Origin: Lineus longissimus
Taxonomy: Eukaryota; Nemertea; Pilidiophora; Heteronemertea; Lineidae
Direction: 5' to 3'
Length of the DNA stretch: 64,000 nucleotides
Assembly: GCF_910592395.1 (NCBI RefSeq)
Contig: NC_088310.1
Coordinates: 15,881,501 to 15,945,500, forward strand
Shown: positions 13,850 to 25,100 of the stretch, one piece after another
Numbering within the stretch: the stretch's first letter is position 1
Layout of the letters: the number at the start of each line of letters is the position of its first letter
Translations under genes and position numbers: made by a program
The notes under the pieces: model-generated
The model's database searches: none
Seen by the model: the letters and a program-made list of their open reading frames with translations, nothing else
What the model was told of the DNA's origin: nothing

Positions 13850-14292
13850 AGACAAGACCACTAATGAATATTCATAGGTTGGAGGGTCGAGGCCTATCAA
13901 TTAGACGAGTGCATGTTTTTTACTCTCAAGTACATATTTGGAGAGGTATTGAAAAAATATTTGCTGTGGCAAGTCTACAGATATAAAGAAATTATTTGAT
14001 GAAAAAATTAATTACGAATTTTGCTAATTGGGTAATAGGGGGCGTGTTTTGAGTTTTTTCTGCCAGTTGGCTGAAAACATTGGAAATATCAAAGTCTGTC
14101 TAATTTGTCGATTATAAAAAAATTTCCGTGGTCAATCACCAATTTCCATCGCACCAGTTACTCGCAAGACTAACCCGTATATCATATCCGAATTTCAGTT
14201 TCACTACTTGACGCGTTCTTTGATGCGTCGCGGTCAAACATTGACAATTTAACTGCTAAAAGGCTTAAAAAATCAATTGTGGTATTGTCTCT
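13850..14292. repeat. ~440-bp direct repeat, copy 1
   Basis: This block, from GACAAGACCACTAATGAATA to ATTGTGGTATTGTCTC, recurs nearly unchanged at about 14838-15284. Relatives also lie at 42825-43195 and 43635-44008 (shared ATATTTGGAGAGGTATTG and TGATGCGTCGCGGTCAAACA). No open frame is shared. The nature of the family is unknown. Confidence 0.85.
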
Positions 14293-14837
14293 ATTTACAC
14301 TACATTTTGGGTCAATATAGTGAAAAATTTGAATGTGCTCAAATCACTCTAATTCATTTAGAATATTGTATTGCTGATGATTTAAGGTCAAAACAAGCTA
14401 AAATAATGAGAAAAAAACTTAATTTGACCCAAATAAGAGTCAACCTAACCCCGGTCTAAGTTCGGTTTCATTTTTACAAGTCTTGTTGTGTTGCCATTCA
14501 TTTTGTAATTTCTTTGAAACTACTTAGGCCTTGATTCTGAAAGTTGTGCCCTAAGCAGCAAAGATATTCCTAAATCACATCCTAAATTTTCAGCTCCATA
14601 GCTTGCTTATTCTGGCCAGGGCAGGTCTTTGAATTTGGTGCTGTTGGCTGCAAAATCATGACTTTTTGTCGATTTTGTCCTCTTTCGTCGCTTTGGCACA
14701 GTTGTACCACTCTTTGAAATGTCTCTCATTTCTCCAAAAATGTCCAGATATGACTTTCCTTTGTTGGAGAGTTGTGGGATGTCATCTACATTAGTTTGAA
14801 AAAAATCTCAAAATGTTAACCCCTGAAATGTACCTTC

Positions 14838-15284
14838 ATTGAGACAAGACCACTAATGAATATTCATAGGTTGGAGGGTCGAGGCCTATCAATTAGACGA
14901 GTGCATGTTTTTTACTCTCAAGTACATATTTGGAGAGGTATTGAAAAAATATTTGCTGTGGCAAGTCTACAGATATAAAGAAATTATTTGATGAAAAAAT
15001 TAATTTCGAATTTTGCTAATTGGGTAATAGGGGGCGTGTTTTGAGTTTTTTCTGCCAGTTGGCTGAAAACATTGGAAATATCAAAGTCTGTCTAATTTGT
15101 CGATTATAAAAAAATTTCCGTGGTCAATCACCAATTTCCATCGCACCAGTTACTCGCAAGACTAACCCGTATATCATATCCGAATTTCAGTTTCACTACT
15201 TGACGCGTTCTTTGATGCGTCGCGGTCAAACATTGACAATTTAACTGCTAAAAGGCTTAAAAAATCAATTGTGGTATTGTCTCA
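14838..15284. repeat. ~440-bp direct repeat, copy 2
   Basis: Near-identical to 13850-14292, offset about 988 bp. The ~545 bp between copies is non-coding. The copies could be terminal direct repeats of a small non-autonomous element, or a tandem duplication of a segment; no primer-binding site was seen to decide. Confidence 0.85.
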
Positions 15285-15475
15285 TCTCAAAAGACAAAAA
15301 GGGAGAGAAAACCTAATTTTTCACACTCAGAAGCGGAAGTTTTAGTCGACGTTGTTATAAATGAACTTGGGATCTTACGATCCAGGTTTTCGTCAGATGT
15401 GACAAACAAAATGAAAAAAAACAAATGGGATGAAATTGCTCTAATGGTTAGTTCCTTTGGAGTGGCCACAAGGAC
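15285..15475 (+). pseudogene. Myb/SANT-like domain fragment (Harbinger accessory gene)
   Basis: The plus-strand frame encodes KPNFSHSEAEVLVDVV ... KKNKWDEIALMV, a Myb/SANT-like DNA-binding domain with spaced aromatic residues (Phe, Phe, Trp). It stops at the deletion junction with the opposing transposase fragment. It is a remnant of the accessory gene of the nested Harbinger copy. Confidence 0.65.
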
Positions 15476-15723
15476 CGACGCCTCTCCTCAACCGACTGGG
15501 GCCACACAATAAAATCGTCCCGTGCAGCATCTAACAGGCCAGCCACCCTGTGCACCACACGACTTACACTAGCTTTGTCTACACCGAAAGTGTCCCCAAT
15601 AACTTCAAAGAAAGCTCCAGATGCAAAATAACGGAGAGCAATCAAGACTTGCACCTCAGGCGAAATTGCATGGCTTCTGTTGGTCGCACTTTCAATGTCC
15701 TCCCTGAGCATTTCAACTATCAA
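15448..15723 (-). pseudogene. Harbinger transposase N-terminal fragment
   Basis: A 91-residue frame matches the N-terminal helix-turn-helix region of Harbinger transposases (ALRYFASGAFFEVIGDTFGV then SKASVSR-like VDKASVSRVVHRV). It ends within the deletion, so the DDE domain is absent from this copy. Confidence 0.75.
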
Positions 15724-16168
15724 AACAATGGTTTCTCTGCAAAAATGCTATCTTTTAAAAAGTTTTTTGTCATTGAAGAACTCCAAGTGGTTGATTCTTT
15801 CTCTAAAATGCCGTGGAGATTGAAAAAATGGCTGGAAAGCCACAAACAGGGCCTGATTGTCCACCATTTTGTTTCAACTAACTCCAAAATAGGGATTTAT
15901 CTTGGGGTTAGGAGGTCAGTTAAAGTTAGCGTTAACTTAACGCTACTTTTAAATAATTTTCTTTCTTGCAACCCAAATTAATTTTTTGGAGTTAAGTTAA
16001 CGCCTAGATAAACTAACAGTGATTTTTAACTATTTTTTTCTTTTGTGCAACCGGCCCCTGATACATAATCATTTTTTGTGAGAATGGTAAAATGACTTAC
16101 CTCCATGCTTTATATTCTTGTACTTTTTTTCACATTCTGCACTTGTGCGCACCACTACTCCTGCAGCG

Positions 16169-17241
16169 CTGTACGTAAAATGATATTTCGAAACAGTTCA
16201 AGTTCAAATTTGAACTAAGATGTAAGAATGATGCTAAAAGTAACATCACACAACAAAAAGTGCATTGCCATTGACATTTTAAAAATATCAAAGTGGTTGT
16301 TTCCATTACATTTGACCTTTTTAATCAGGCACCTCTCAAGTAAGGACAGCACTTGCCAGTCCTAAGGGTGCCCTGAATAATAGAGAGGTACTGTACTTAA
16401 GATCAAGATGACCAATTTAAACTTTTTGGCACTTTGCTCCTGCCTAAATAGTCCCCATTTCTAAAATGTTGATAAACAGATATGATGATGGCATTGTCAT
16501 TGATCTTGTCAACTCTAGTCTAAAGCATTGATGCACTTGTCATAAATCTTTAACTGTATTAATATTTACACTTTACAGTGAGAGAAATATTATTTTATCA
16601 TTATATTGATTGATTGTTATCAAAACTCATGTTTTTATTGTTCTTATTTCATATCTGAAATCTTTTCTACGGCTGTGACCAATTAGTAGGTAAACACATA
16701 GGGGATTCCCCAAACGCTGAGTCACACAGCAGCTGCGCTTATCTACATAATACATGCTAATGGTGACCTGATTTCCTTCTATTGGCTGAAATCGTCACAC
16801 CTCCCAACCACACCTCCAAACGATCTCAAAATTAATGTTTGTTTTCTTTCGGAAATGATGTGCGATTCTGTTCGATTTCACAGCAAAAATAGGCAGTATC
16901 GTGTCTGTTTAAGGCGTGGCGAAATTTGAACTTGGGGACACACAAATTTCGGGGTAAGGCGAGTGCATTTAGGGAAGTTTTTCAGTCGGATTGTGAGTGT
17001 CTACCATGCATCGCATCGCATGCATGCATGGTGAAGCAGACGACACAACAACATTGAGTCCGTGCACCACGGGCACAAATTTTTAGCACAAAGTTTGCCC
17101 GGGGAACATCACCCCCAGTCAAGTTGTAATATTTGTACTATGCCAGGCATGAATAACTTATTGATTTATTGGTCAACCAGCCGTGTGTCGACGAGAAGAC
17201 TAAAGCAGACAACAGGGAACGATTAAACTTGAAGAACACAC
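16169..17241. other. Intron of the Myb-like pseudogene
   Basis: This is the stretch between exons 1 and 2 of the Harbinger accessory gene. It is AT-rich, with a CATGCATCGCATCGCATGCATG run near 17008. I see no separate gene. Confidence 0.5.
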
Positions 17242-18018
17242 CTCACATCCTCGGCAACGGCCTCCCAGGCGGCCCTCTTGGAAGCCTTTGACACGCAGCC
17301 CGTCCCAATGTCCCCTATCCCACTGAAACGTCCAATGCAGTGCCTCTCACGTAGGCGAACAGCCTCCATTAGCATGGCCTCCTCCTGGGATGACCAATTT
17401 GTTGCTCTTACCCGCTTGACTTCATGCACTTCCATGTTTACCTCCATTTTTCTCGGGCGTAATGTTGCTTGGCCTAGCCTACATACACAACAGTAATGAT
17501 ATGGTACCAATTCCGTTCTAACTGTCGGTAGTCGCCGCCCGTATTTCCGTACATCCTTAATCTTCATCTTCGTCCTTATAATGTGATGGGCTCCTTTCGG
17601 AACGTAATTGATATACTTGGGCCGCTTGGGCCCAGGGGATTTGGACAGCAAAGGAGTAAATACTAATAGCGCTTGATTGTAAGAGGGGGTGTGGGTGTGG
17701 CGCATTTATTGTCTTATCGGCTATATACATGTACATTCGGTGGTAAGTTTCAATAATGAGAGCACCATAGTTACAAAATACTAGTAATTCCTTGGAAAAT
17801 TTCATCATTATGGGTCATTATCATCCGCACCGCCGAGCATCAGAAACGAAGATCAATGTGCCTCTCCCGCCATGCCCATTTCCCACGTGGTCGCGATGTG
17901 GCATTCACAATCCGACCTCCTTCATTGCCGACCAGCTGAAGAGTTCCTTGGAAACGTACTCGGGAATATTCGTAATCTCACGGAAACTCCCGAAGTCTTA
18001 GTGGAACTATCGGAGGCT

Positions 18019-18190
18019 GGCTGAAACGGCCGGCTCAGCACGTTTCACCTGACTTAAGTCATTTTGGGAAAACTTAGCTAAGTTCGTCTTAAGATGCTTT
18101 GAGATTCGTACTTAAGTTTTTGACTTGGCTTAGTCAAAATATTATGACTTAAGACAAATACTTAAGATTCTTTGAGAAACCGGGCCCTGG
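18019..18190. mobile_element. MITE-like inverted-repeat fragment
   Basis: The right part ends ...GAGAAACCGGGCCCTGG, a terminus like those at 11801 and 13596. Internal CTTAAG/GACTTAAG motifs form inverted pairs, and the left end (GGCTCAGCACGTTTCACCTG) is less conserved. It is a likely decayed MITE. Confidence 0.5.
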
Positions 18191-19070
18191 ACTAATAAAA
18201 GGATCGTGGTCGAAATGAGTCATTTAACTGTGTTAAATTTGACAATGGCCATCAACACAACACACAGATTTTGAGCTATGTTTCTTGCCCAACTTATTCA
18301 CTTTAATTAGTAGGCCTGTCTGTAGAGTCCAGCTCGCGGAAATACATGTATAGATGGATATCTTTGTTTGCAAAATGGCTATAAAATTCTCCGTGTTTGC
18401 GTGCGCATATGACTTTCAAAAGAGGATGGTGTGACGTAACAATATCAACGTCGCGCGATCGTTTTTGGTTTCACTTCGATACTGGCTTGGAGATCGTGAC
18501 TTGGATGATATGATAGAACAAACTTGGATAAAATTTTGTCACAATAACAGTCATCATCGGTTAAGCAACCTTATGTTATCGAGAGAAATATATGTAATGT
18601 ACATGTATCAACAGGAGGACGGTTTGTCAAAACCATGTTGAAGAGATACGAGATTGTGCGCGCATGGTATTTACGAATTCGCCTTGACGTCATCAGATAT
18701 CCATCTATACGTTTACGATATCAAAGGACCGATTGCACTATTGAGCGGGAAACCGCCGCGGTTTGCCGTGGCTGCGAAATTCAGGATGCAAAAATAACAC
18801 ACTCCGGCGTAAGACCGACACACCACTTAAGTAGAATCGGTGCATAAGGCATGTACGTATCGACCGAACACTACCTATGCTGCTACATATATATGACAGT
18901 GATTTTTTGTCAATGCTACAGATAGTGAAATATTTGTTACAAAATAACCTATCCTAAAAGGAAAAAACACACTTAAGGTGTGAGAGAAATGAAACTGTGC
19001 AAGGTGTTTCGTGCAAGACTTGTGGATGCCTTTTCGCAAGAACAGGCAGCACTTCAAAGAAAAAGACACA

Positions 19071-19167
19071 TTATTTTATATCGCATGTCTGTCCAGGAGC
19101 ATTCTTTTGTTTGTCTTGTTCAACTTTCTCTCTGATATCTTCAGTTGAAGGGCTGACTTTCTTCTTC
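19071..19167 (-). CDS. VWDE-like exon 21: cytoplasmic tail and stop
   Basis: Acceptor CATTTCAG. It joins exon 20 in phase and encodes 31 charged residues (KKKVSPSTEDIREKVEQDKQ...) ending at a TAA at 19073-19071. Confidence 0.8.
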
Positions 19168-22100
19168 CTGAAATGTTCACAGGTTGAATAAGAATGATAC
19201 GTGTATAGATAATGATAATTTTCACACTTTTTCTAGCGCCTTCCATGGTATCTTTAAACCGGTTTCTGGAAATTAATTGTTATCCGACTCTTCAGAAAAT
19301 TGGGCATGCAATTTCAAGTTGCACCAAAGCGCTTATTTGAATTCGACAAAATTCGAAAAATCCTGAAATTCCAGGTCCCTAAAACAAACAGGTTTTTTTC
19401 TAGGGATTCTGGAACCGTCACTGTTTTGAGAGTCAAAATAAATTGGACTTCTTAAAAAATAACTTTTGAAGTTGAAATATCTCAATGCGCCAATGACTGC
19501 CCAGCTTTATTTTGATAGATGTCGATCTATGATGGAAGGAGCTGCAGAAAATGGAAAAGTTTCTGTGGGTAGTTGAGGGCGCGGCCTGTAAGGGGCGCTG
19601 GTAAACAGTGTTTTTTTTCTGAAAGAGTCCTTCTTTGCCTCTTTAGTTCCAAAAAGTGCCATCAGGGGCCAATCTACAGATTTGTGAATGGGAATTTTTC
19701 TCTGTTTGTGATTGTATAATTGCTAAGCTGAACCCCACTGAAATCTTTATAGGGCTGTTAGTTCACATACAGGGCTATCTGATGAACAGATTTCATTCAA
19801 ATGTGATAAGGGTGTACTGAGATATTCGACCCCAAAAAGCACTGATTTCAACGTTTTCACCCACTTCGACGCCACCTATACCAGCGCGCCTTCATTATTC
19901 CACGATACATTTTTTTTAAATTTAGGACAAGCTAATGGAATCCTATCATGCATTAACTAGCTTCGGATGTTGAGGGCGCAGTCCAGGAATGCCTGAAATA
20001 CATGTGTCATTTCAGAAAAAAGTACTGTTTTGCAGCGCCCCCTAGAGGCCACGCCCTCAGCTACCCACGGAAACTTATCCATTTTCCGCAGCTCTTTCCA
20101 TCCCAGATCGACATCTATCAAAATAAAGCTGGGCAGTCATCGCCGCATTGAGATATTTCAACTTCAAAAGCAATTTTTTAGTAAGTTCATTTTTTACCCT
20201 CAAAACAGGGACCGTTACAGAATCCCTAGCAAAAAACTGTTTGTTTTAGGGACCTGGAATTTCAGGATTTTTCTATCTACCATAGGTCTTTCACCAAAAA
20301 ATTTCAGGCAAATCTGAGACGGTCATATATCACCCACTGTCTGATTCTTTTAAAAACTGGCTATTCAGGGTGAGTTGAATTAAACTAATGAATATAGTTT
20401 AAATTGCATTAGAAATCCATGCAAATCTGCATGGGATATCACAAACATTGTTCTATAAATGCCATTCCGTGAAACGAAGATGCAATATGCTGATACAAAG
20501 TCGAGTGAACGGTTAACCCGTCAGCATTTTTTCTTCTTCAGATTTTCCAGGAGGGGAAAACATGGAAGATGCCTTTTTATCCTGCAGGAGGACAGGTGCG
20601 TGAATCTGTGGGAAGATAACCGTCACCACCAGTGCACAGTCTCATTTTAAATGTACCAAACCAATGATTGAATCCGAGTATTCAAAACTATGCAATACTC
20701 TCAGGAATGCTGGCATTCGATGTCAAAAATAGGTATGAAAAATAGGTATGAAACGTCAAAAATAGGTATGAAACGAAATTAGTTTCAGACGGACGCTACT
20801 TTCTAGGTTAGTGGGTGATGTTCACCCGATTATATGTATGTGGCATAAAACCTACCTCCTGCAGTACTTGTGAGTCCCCACTGCTACAACGATGATGATG
20901 ATGACGAGAAGAGCTGACGTCACACCGGCTATTATGGCAACGGTGTTGTCCAGGGGACAGTTGGGATTGGCTGAAGAATTTTGAATAATAAGACGGAATA
21001 CTGCTAACCGAAAAATCTTTGTGCCTCTTTATTTGTGCGATTCGTGAAAATTTCTATTCTGTTAAATTACGATTTTTATCACAAAATTCCTTGCAAGGAC
21101 TTTCTTACCGGAAACCACCATGGCTATGAAAACCCAAAATATCCCAACAAGTACACTGCATGGAGGTACAGGAACCTTCAGTTGAGGCACTCAATCCAAG
21201 GCAAGGGCTCGTTTGCATCCCCCCCCCCCCTTCACAGCTACAACATCATGCGAGTTCACGGCGCTGATGATCATAATCGGTCGCTTTGCCTCTGTGACTT
21301 TCCGACAAGCGCAACCAAACGCAGGCCTGGCCCTTTGCATGAGCTAAAGCCAAACTCAAGCGATAGTGGACCAAAAGCAAATTACATTACTCCATCGTGA
21401 CAATGACACCCAGTTGAACATATTGAAGACAACCGAGTAATATTCAGTAGGTACCTGCATTTCGAGACCATTCGGTAATACTCTGGCTGGGGTTGCAGAT
21501 GTTGCATTTTTCTTTGGGATCCACTTCTCCAGGCATGTAACAGCCCGATCCAACAGTACACCCAGTGCTCTGAAAAAAAGTGTTGACACGATTTAGGCTA
21601 TGCATGTACTGGTCGTTATTTGGGCGGATATAAGTTGTTTCTGTAACGAACGTAAAATATCCTGGCAATGGAAACATCCTGATTTTTAGTGCCGAATATA
21701 TTTTGCTTGAACATACTATATTTTAGCCAAACACAATCCATATATATGCTGAAACGGCTGATCATGCACCAGGCCTCTCATCAAATCATCAAAGGCCATC
21801 CTGACATAACAATAAAACAATAAACTAGGCCTAACTTTGAAGATTTTTGTGAAGTAATTGGAAACGCAGCCGAATTTGCTTCAAATTTAGCACGCAACCC
21901 AAGATTTCAAATAAACAGATTCTCACCAGTTGGCTGCAGTGCCCTCTCTTTTCTTCTTGATCAATGAAGCATTTGAAGCAGACCGAGTCGTAGGCCATAA
22001 ATAGTAGTTCATCTTTACTGTAGTCGTTGCCGTTGTTGTTGCTGACGGCAATCAGATAAGTTCCATTCGTACCGTTGTGGGGGCACAATACCAAGTTGAA

Positions 22101-25100
22101 GTTGATATATCTGGCGTACGTCTTGAACTGTTGTTTATCGTCGCGGGCACCAGTGACGGGCTAAAGAGATGAGAATATCATAAGGGAATAACTGATAGCG
22201 ATTCGAAGATATTCGGCTGTAAAAACAAGAACATGAGAGCCCCCGAGAGTGGGCTATCGTGTAGGAATAAAGTTTGTGTTCCACCTGGCTGATGCAACCC
22301 CGATGCTTAAAGTTCTCCTTCATTGCACTCTTATACCCACGTGTTGTTATCATCTCCCTGTGGCGAGTGTGTGATGTCTGATAATCAGAAAATTGACGAA
22401 GGCGCTTTTCATCACCACTATGAATAATTCTACTCACATCGTATGGTGTTATTCTACATGTCAAGTCTGTTGATTTGATGTAGCCTGTCCCAAAAATCTC
22501 CGATCGCGTACAGTCTCTTCTTCCTTTGACGTTACAAAGCCCATCGCGGGAGGTATAGGAGATGATTGGAGACTTGTCTTTTGTTAGGGAACAACCACTG
22601 CCATAGAACCCGGAGTTGCAAACGCACACGCCTGAAAGACGTTTTCAAGCTTGATCAGCCAACACAAATTTCCCCCTCGGAGGTTTTCCGGCGAAATGGA
22701 AAGTCCAAAAAGGTTTTTGAGATTCTTAAAAACCTAAATGGTTTTTCGTCTGCCTGAAAAACCTCTAAGCGATTTATATTTGTATAAGCCGGAAAAAAAT
22801 GTTTAATGCTAAAGAATCGAGCAAAATGAATTAACTTCAGGTCGTACCTATGAGCAGAGTCTTTATTTGAAAGACTCTGCTATGAGCAACAAACTGTCTT
22901 CAAAATAGTTGCTCGTCTTTCCATGATGATACTATCATTTACCAACTTTAGTAACGATTTTTGGACAAATGCAAAAACTTTTATGCATGGCCATTTTATG
23001 TATCTACCAACGATGAGTTTAACAGTATACACGGAAAAGCAAAGATGCTCTGGTCAAACGGAACAGTGTAAAACATCATAGTCTACCATTTTCGCAAACT
23101 CCATTGTCGCTGCAGTCGTTCAAGCATAGCGAGTCGTAGAGTACCGTTCTCCTTATGCCGCCGGGAAGAATGGTGACGTCTGGAGGATACTTCTCAGCCT
23201 CCGCTAAACATAGCGATATGATGTTTTTCAAAGTTGCCTCGGCAAACGTGGTACCATCTGTGAGCTGCAAGACAGGAGTCCGCCTAAAACATGAGTTAGC
23301 CTAAGACAGCGAAAACATATGCACAGATTTTGCAGAATGAAACCGTCTTCCTTTATGCCGCCGGGAAGAATGGTGACGTCTGGAGGATACTTCACAGCCT
23401 CCGCTAAACATAGCGACATGATGTTTTTCAAAGTTGCCTCGGCAAACGTGGTACCATCTGTGAGCTGCAAGACAGGAGTCCGCCTAAAACATAAGTTAGC
23501 CTAAGACAGCGAAAACATATGCACAGATTTGGCAGAATGAAACCGTCTTCCTGAGTGCACTATCCTTTACTTAACTTTATTTAGACTAGCTGAACGTAGT
23601 AAAAATAACTAAATTGGTGGTAACCTATTATGCAGTTCATTGACTGGAGTCAGTGATGTTATGCGATGCTACCCAGAAGCCCAGCTCACATAATCAACTA
23701 CCTGAGGGAAACTAGAAACTGCTAAGATTTTTCAATGGAGCTTATTCCCGCCTTAGCTTTTAACCGGGCCGTTCAAAACTCCCCGTTTTGTAAGCGCTTC
23801 GTGATAGGTTTCCTTTCTTTAAAATGCGTTTGACCAGGACTCGATAAATGGGGGCTCCAATGAGCTAACCGTCCTACCACGAAACGCTGTTCACCAGCAC
23901 AGTGAAAAAATAACGCACTACAACCCGCGACCATGCCGACGGGAAAATTATCTCTCGAATATCTTATTGTTAGCCTACAATTATTAGCATGTACTAGCAT
24001 AATACCCGTGGCGCGGATTGTTTTAGGGTGTTGGCTTACTGTGGGGTCGGGGCAACTTGGGTGAAATGAAATTATATGTCTAGGGGTTGTGATGTTGTCT
24101 TGGTTTTTCATATGCGTAAAATAGGTCGATGTGTGATGTGGAGCACTCCGCGCCGACCCAAGTGTTTACAAATCGAACATGATGATTTGGGGGGATGATT
24201 TTCCTCTAAATTACTTACACATTACGCGTTTTTGGCCAAAACGACCGGAAAAATCAAATTCCACCACTCTTCAAAGTGGTCTCGACTTATTTTGACGAAC
24301 TATTTCGCGAATGGTGAAGAGTTGGCGTGTTACGAACTGAGTACAACAAGAGGGTGGCAGCACCAGACGGAGGAAGTAGTTCGCCTAGGGTTTTTTCGAC
24401 ACCCTCCGCACGGACTCTACTCGTTCCGGAACACTCACTTACTTGTCTGCAGTGGTTAGCCTGTTTTTATTGCAGTAAAGTAATGTTAACCGGGATTTTA
24501 TATTACATTTTATATTTGCCCCGGGTATTCATATAGGGAGCTGTACGCTACTTTGCGCCTAGTGCTTGGGTCGGGTGAGGCGGTTTTGTTATTATGTGAC
24601 GTGTATCACGTGATGAATTCCCATACGGTACTTAGAAAAATTAAGAGCGATTAACAATGTAAGGTGAAAGAGTACGACCAAAATAAAGGGGGAAAACTGC
24701 GGAAATGGATGAATGCTTTAAACATATAGTGGCCCCAATACTTTCCCGGCTTATTTTTGTATAATCCCACACTTTTGATTTAATAGATGGCCCCATATGC
24801 AAATCAGACCTGCTGAAAAAGCCCCTTATGTTAATGAGTATGCCCATATATAGAAAGAACAAAAAATGCTATTTCTCCGAGATCGCTGCAAAGTTTACCC
24901 ATTTAACCCGGCGAGGACCATCTCCATATCAACCACGACTTTCAGGAAAAGTTTCGAGGTCATCCGATCTGAACTGACAGAGGAGATTTGTGACAAACTA
25001 TTTCAGCTCTACGTCCATTATAGTAGTGATTAGAACTGGTCTTTGTCGTTCAAAAGCACAACACTCACGTTTTTCCCAACGGTTACGTTATATGTAAGTT

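Larger units (their letters stand above)
13596..16058. mobile_element. Internally deleted Harbinger-type element nested in the Myb-like gene
   Basis: Ends are GGGGCCGGTTTCACAAAAG on the left and its near reverse complement CTTTTGTGCAACCGGCCCC on the right, with subterminal GTTAGCGTTA-type inverted motifs. Inside are the start of a Myb/SANT-like domain on + and the N-terminal helix-turn-helix of a Harbinger transposase on -, running toward each other and abutting near 15448-15475. The middle of both genes is gone, so this is a deletion derivative. Confidence 0.75.
12187..17447 (-). pseudogene. Harbinger Myb/SANT-like accessory protein, frameshifted
   Basis: Four minus-strand exons join in consistent phase: 17242-17447, 16101-16168, 13080-13229 and 12187-12652. 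Exon 1 starts at the ATG ending at 17447 and encodes a Myb/SANT-like domain (NWSSQEEAMLMEAV ... KRAAWEAVAEDV), continued by exon 2 (TSAECEKKYKNIKHG). Exon 3 is Gly/Pro-rich. In exon 4 the first frame runs to a stop near 12402, while the likely C-terminal coiled, Gln-rich segment (KAELANLL ... AAQQQQKLIDCQIAL) is in another frame from about 12465 down to 12187, so a small indel has broken the gene. In Harbinger elements this protein helps the transposase bind DNA. The intron between exons 2 and 3 contains the second Harbinger copy. Confidence 0.75.

Noticed and set aside
13850-15284. LTR retrotransposon flanked by 440-bp LTRs
   Set aside because: No gag or pol fragments and no primer-binding site. 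The same block pairs with different spacing elsewhere, so the LTR reading is not supported.
23773-24111. 112-aa minus frame and a tRNA-like look near 23840-23880
   Set aside because: A-box and B-box-like strings are weak and there is no cloverleaf. The frame has no domain or fitting splice sites.
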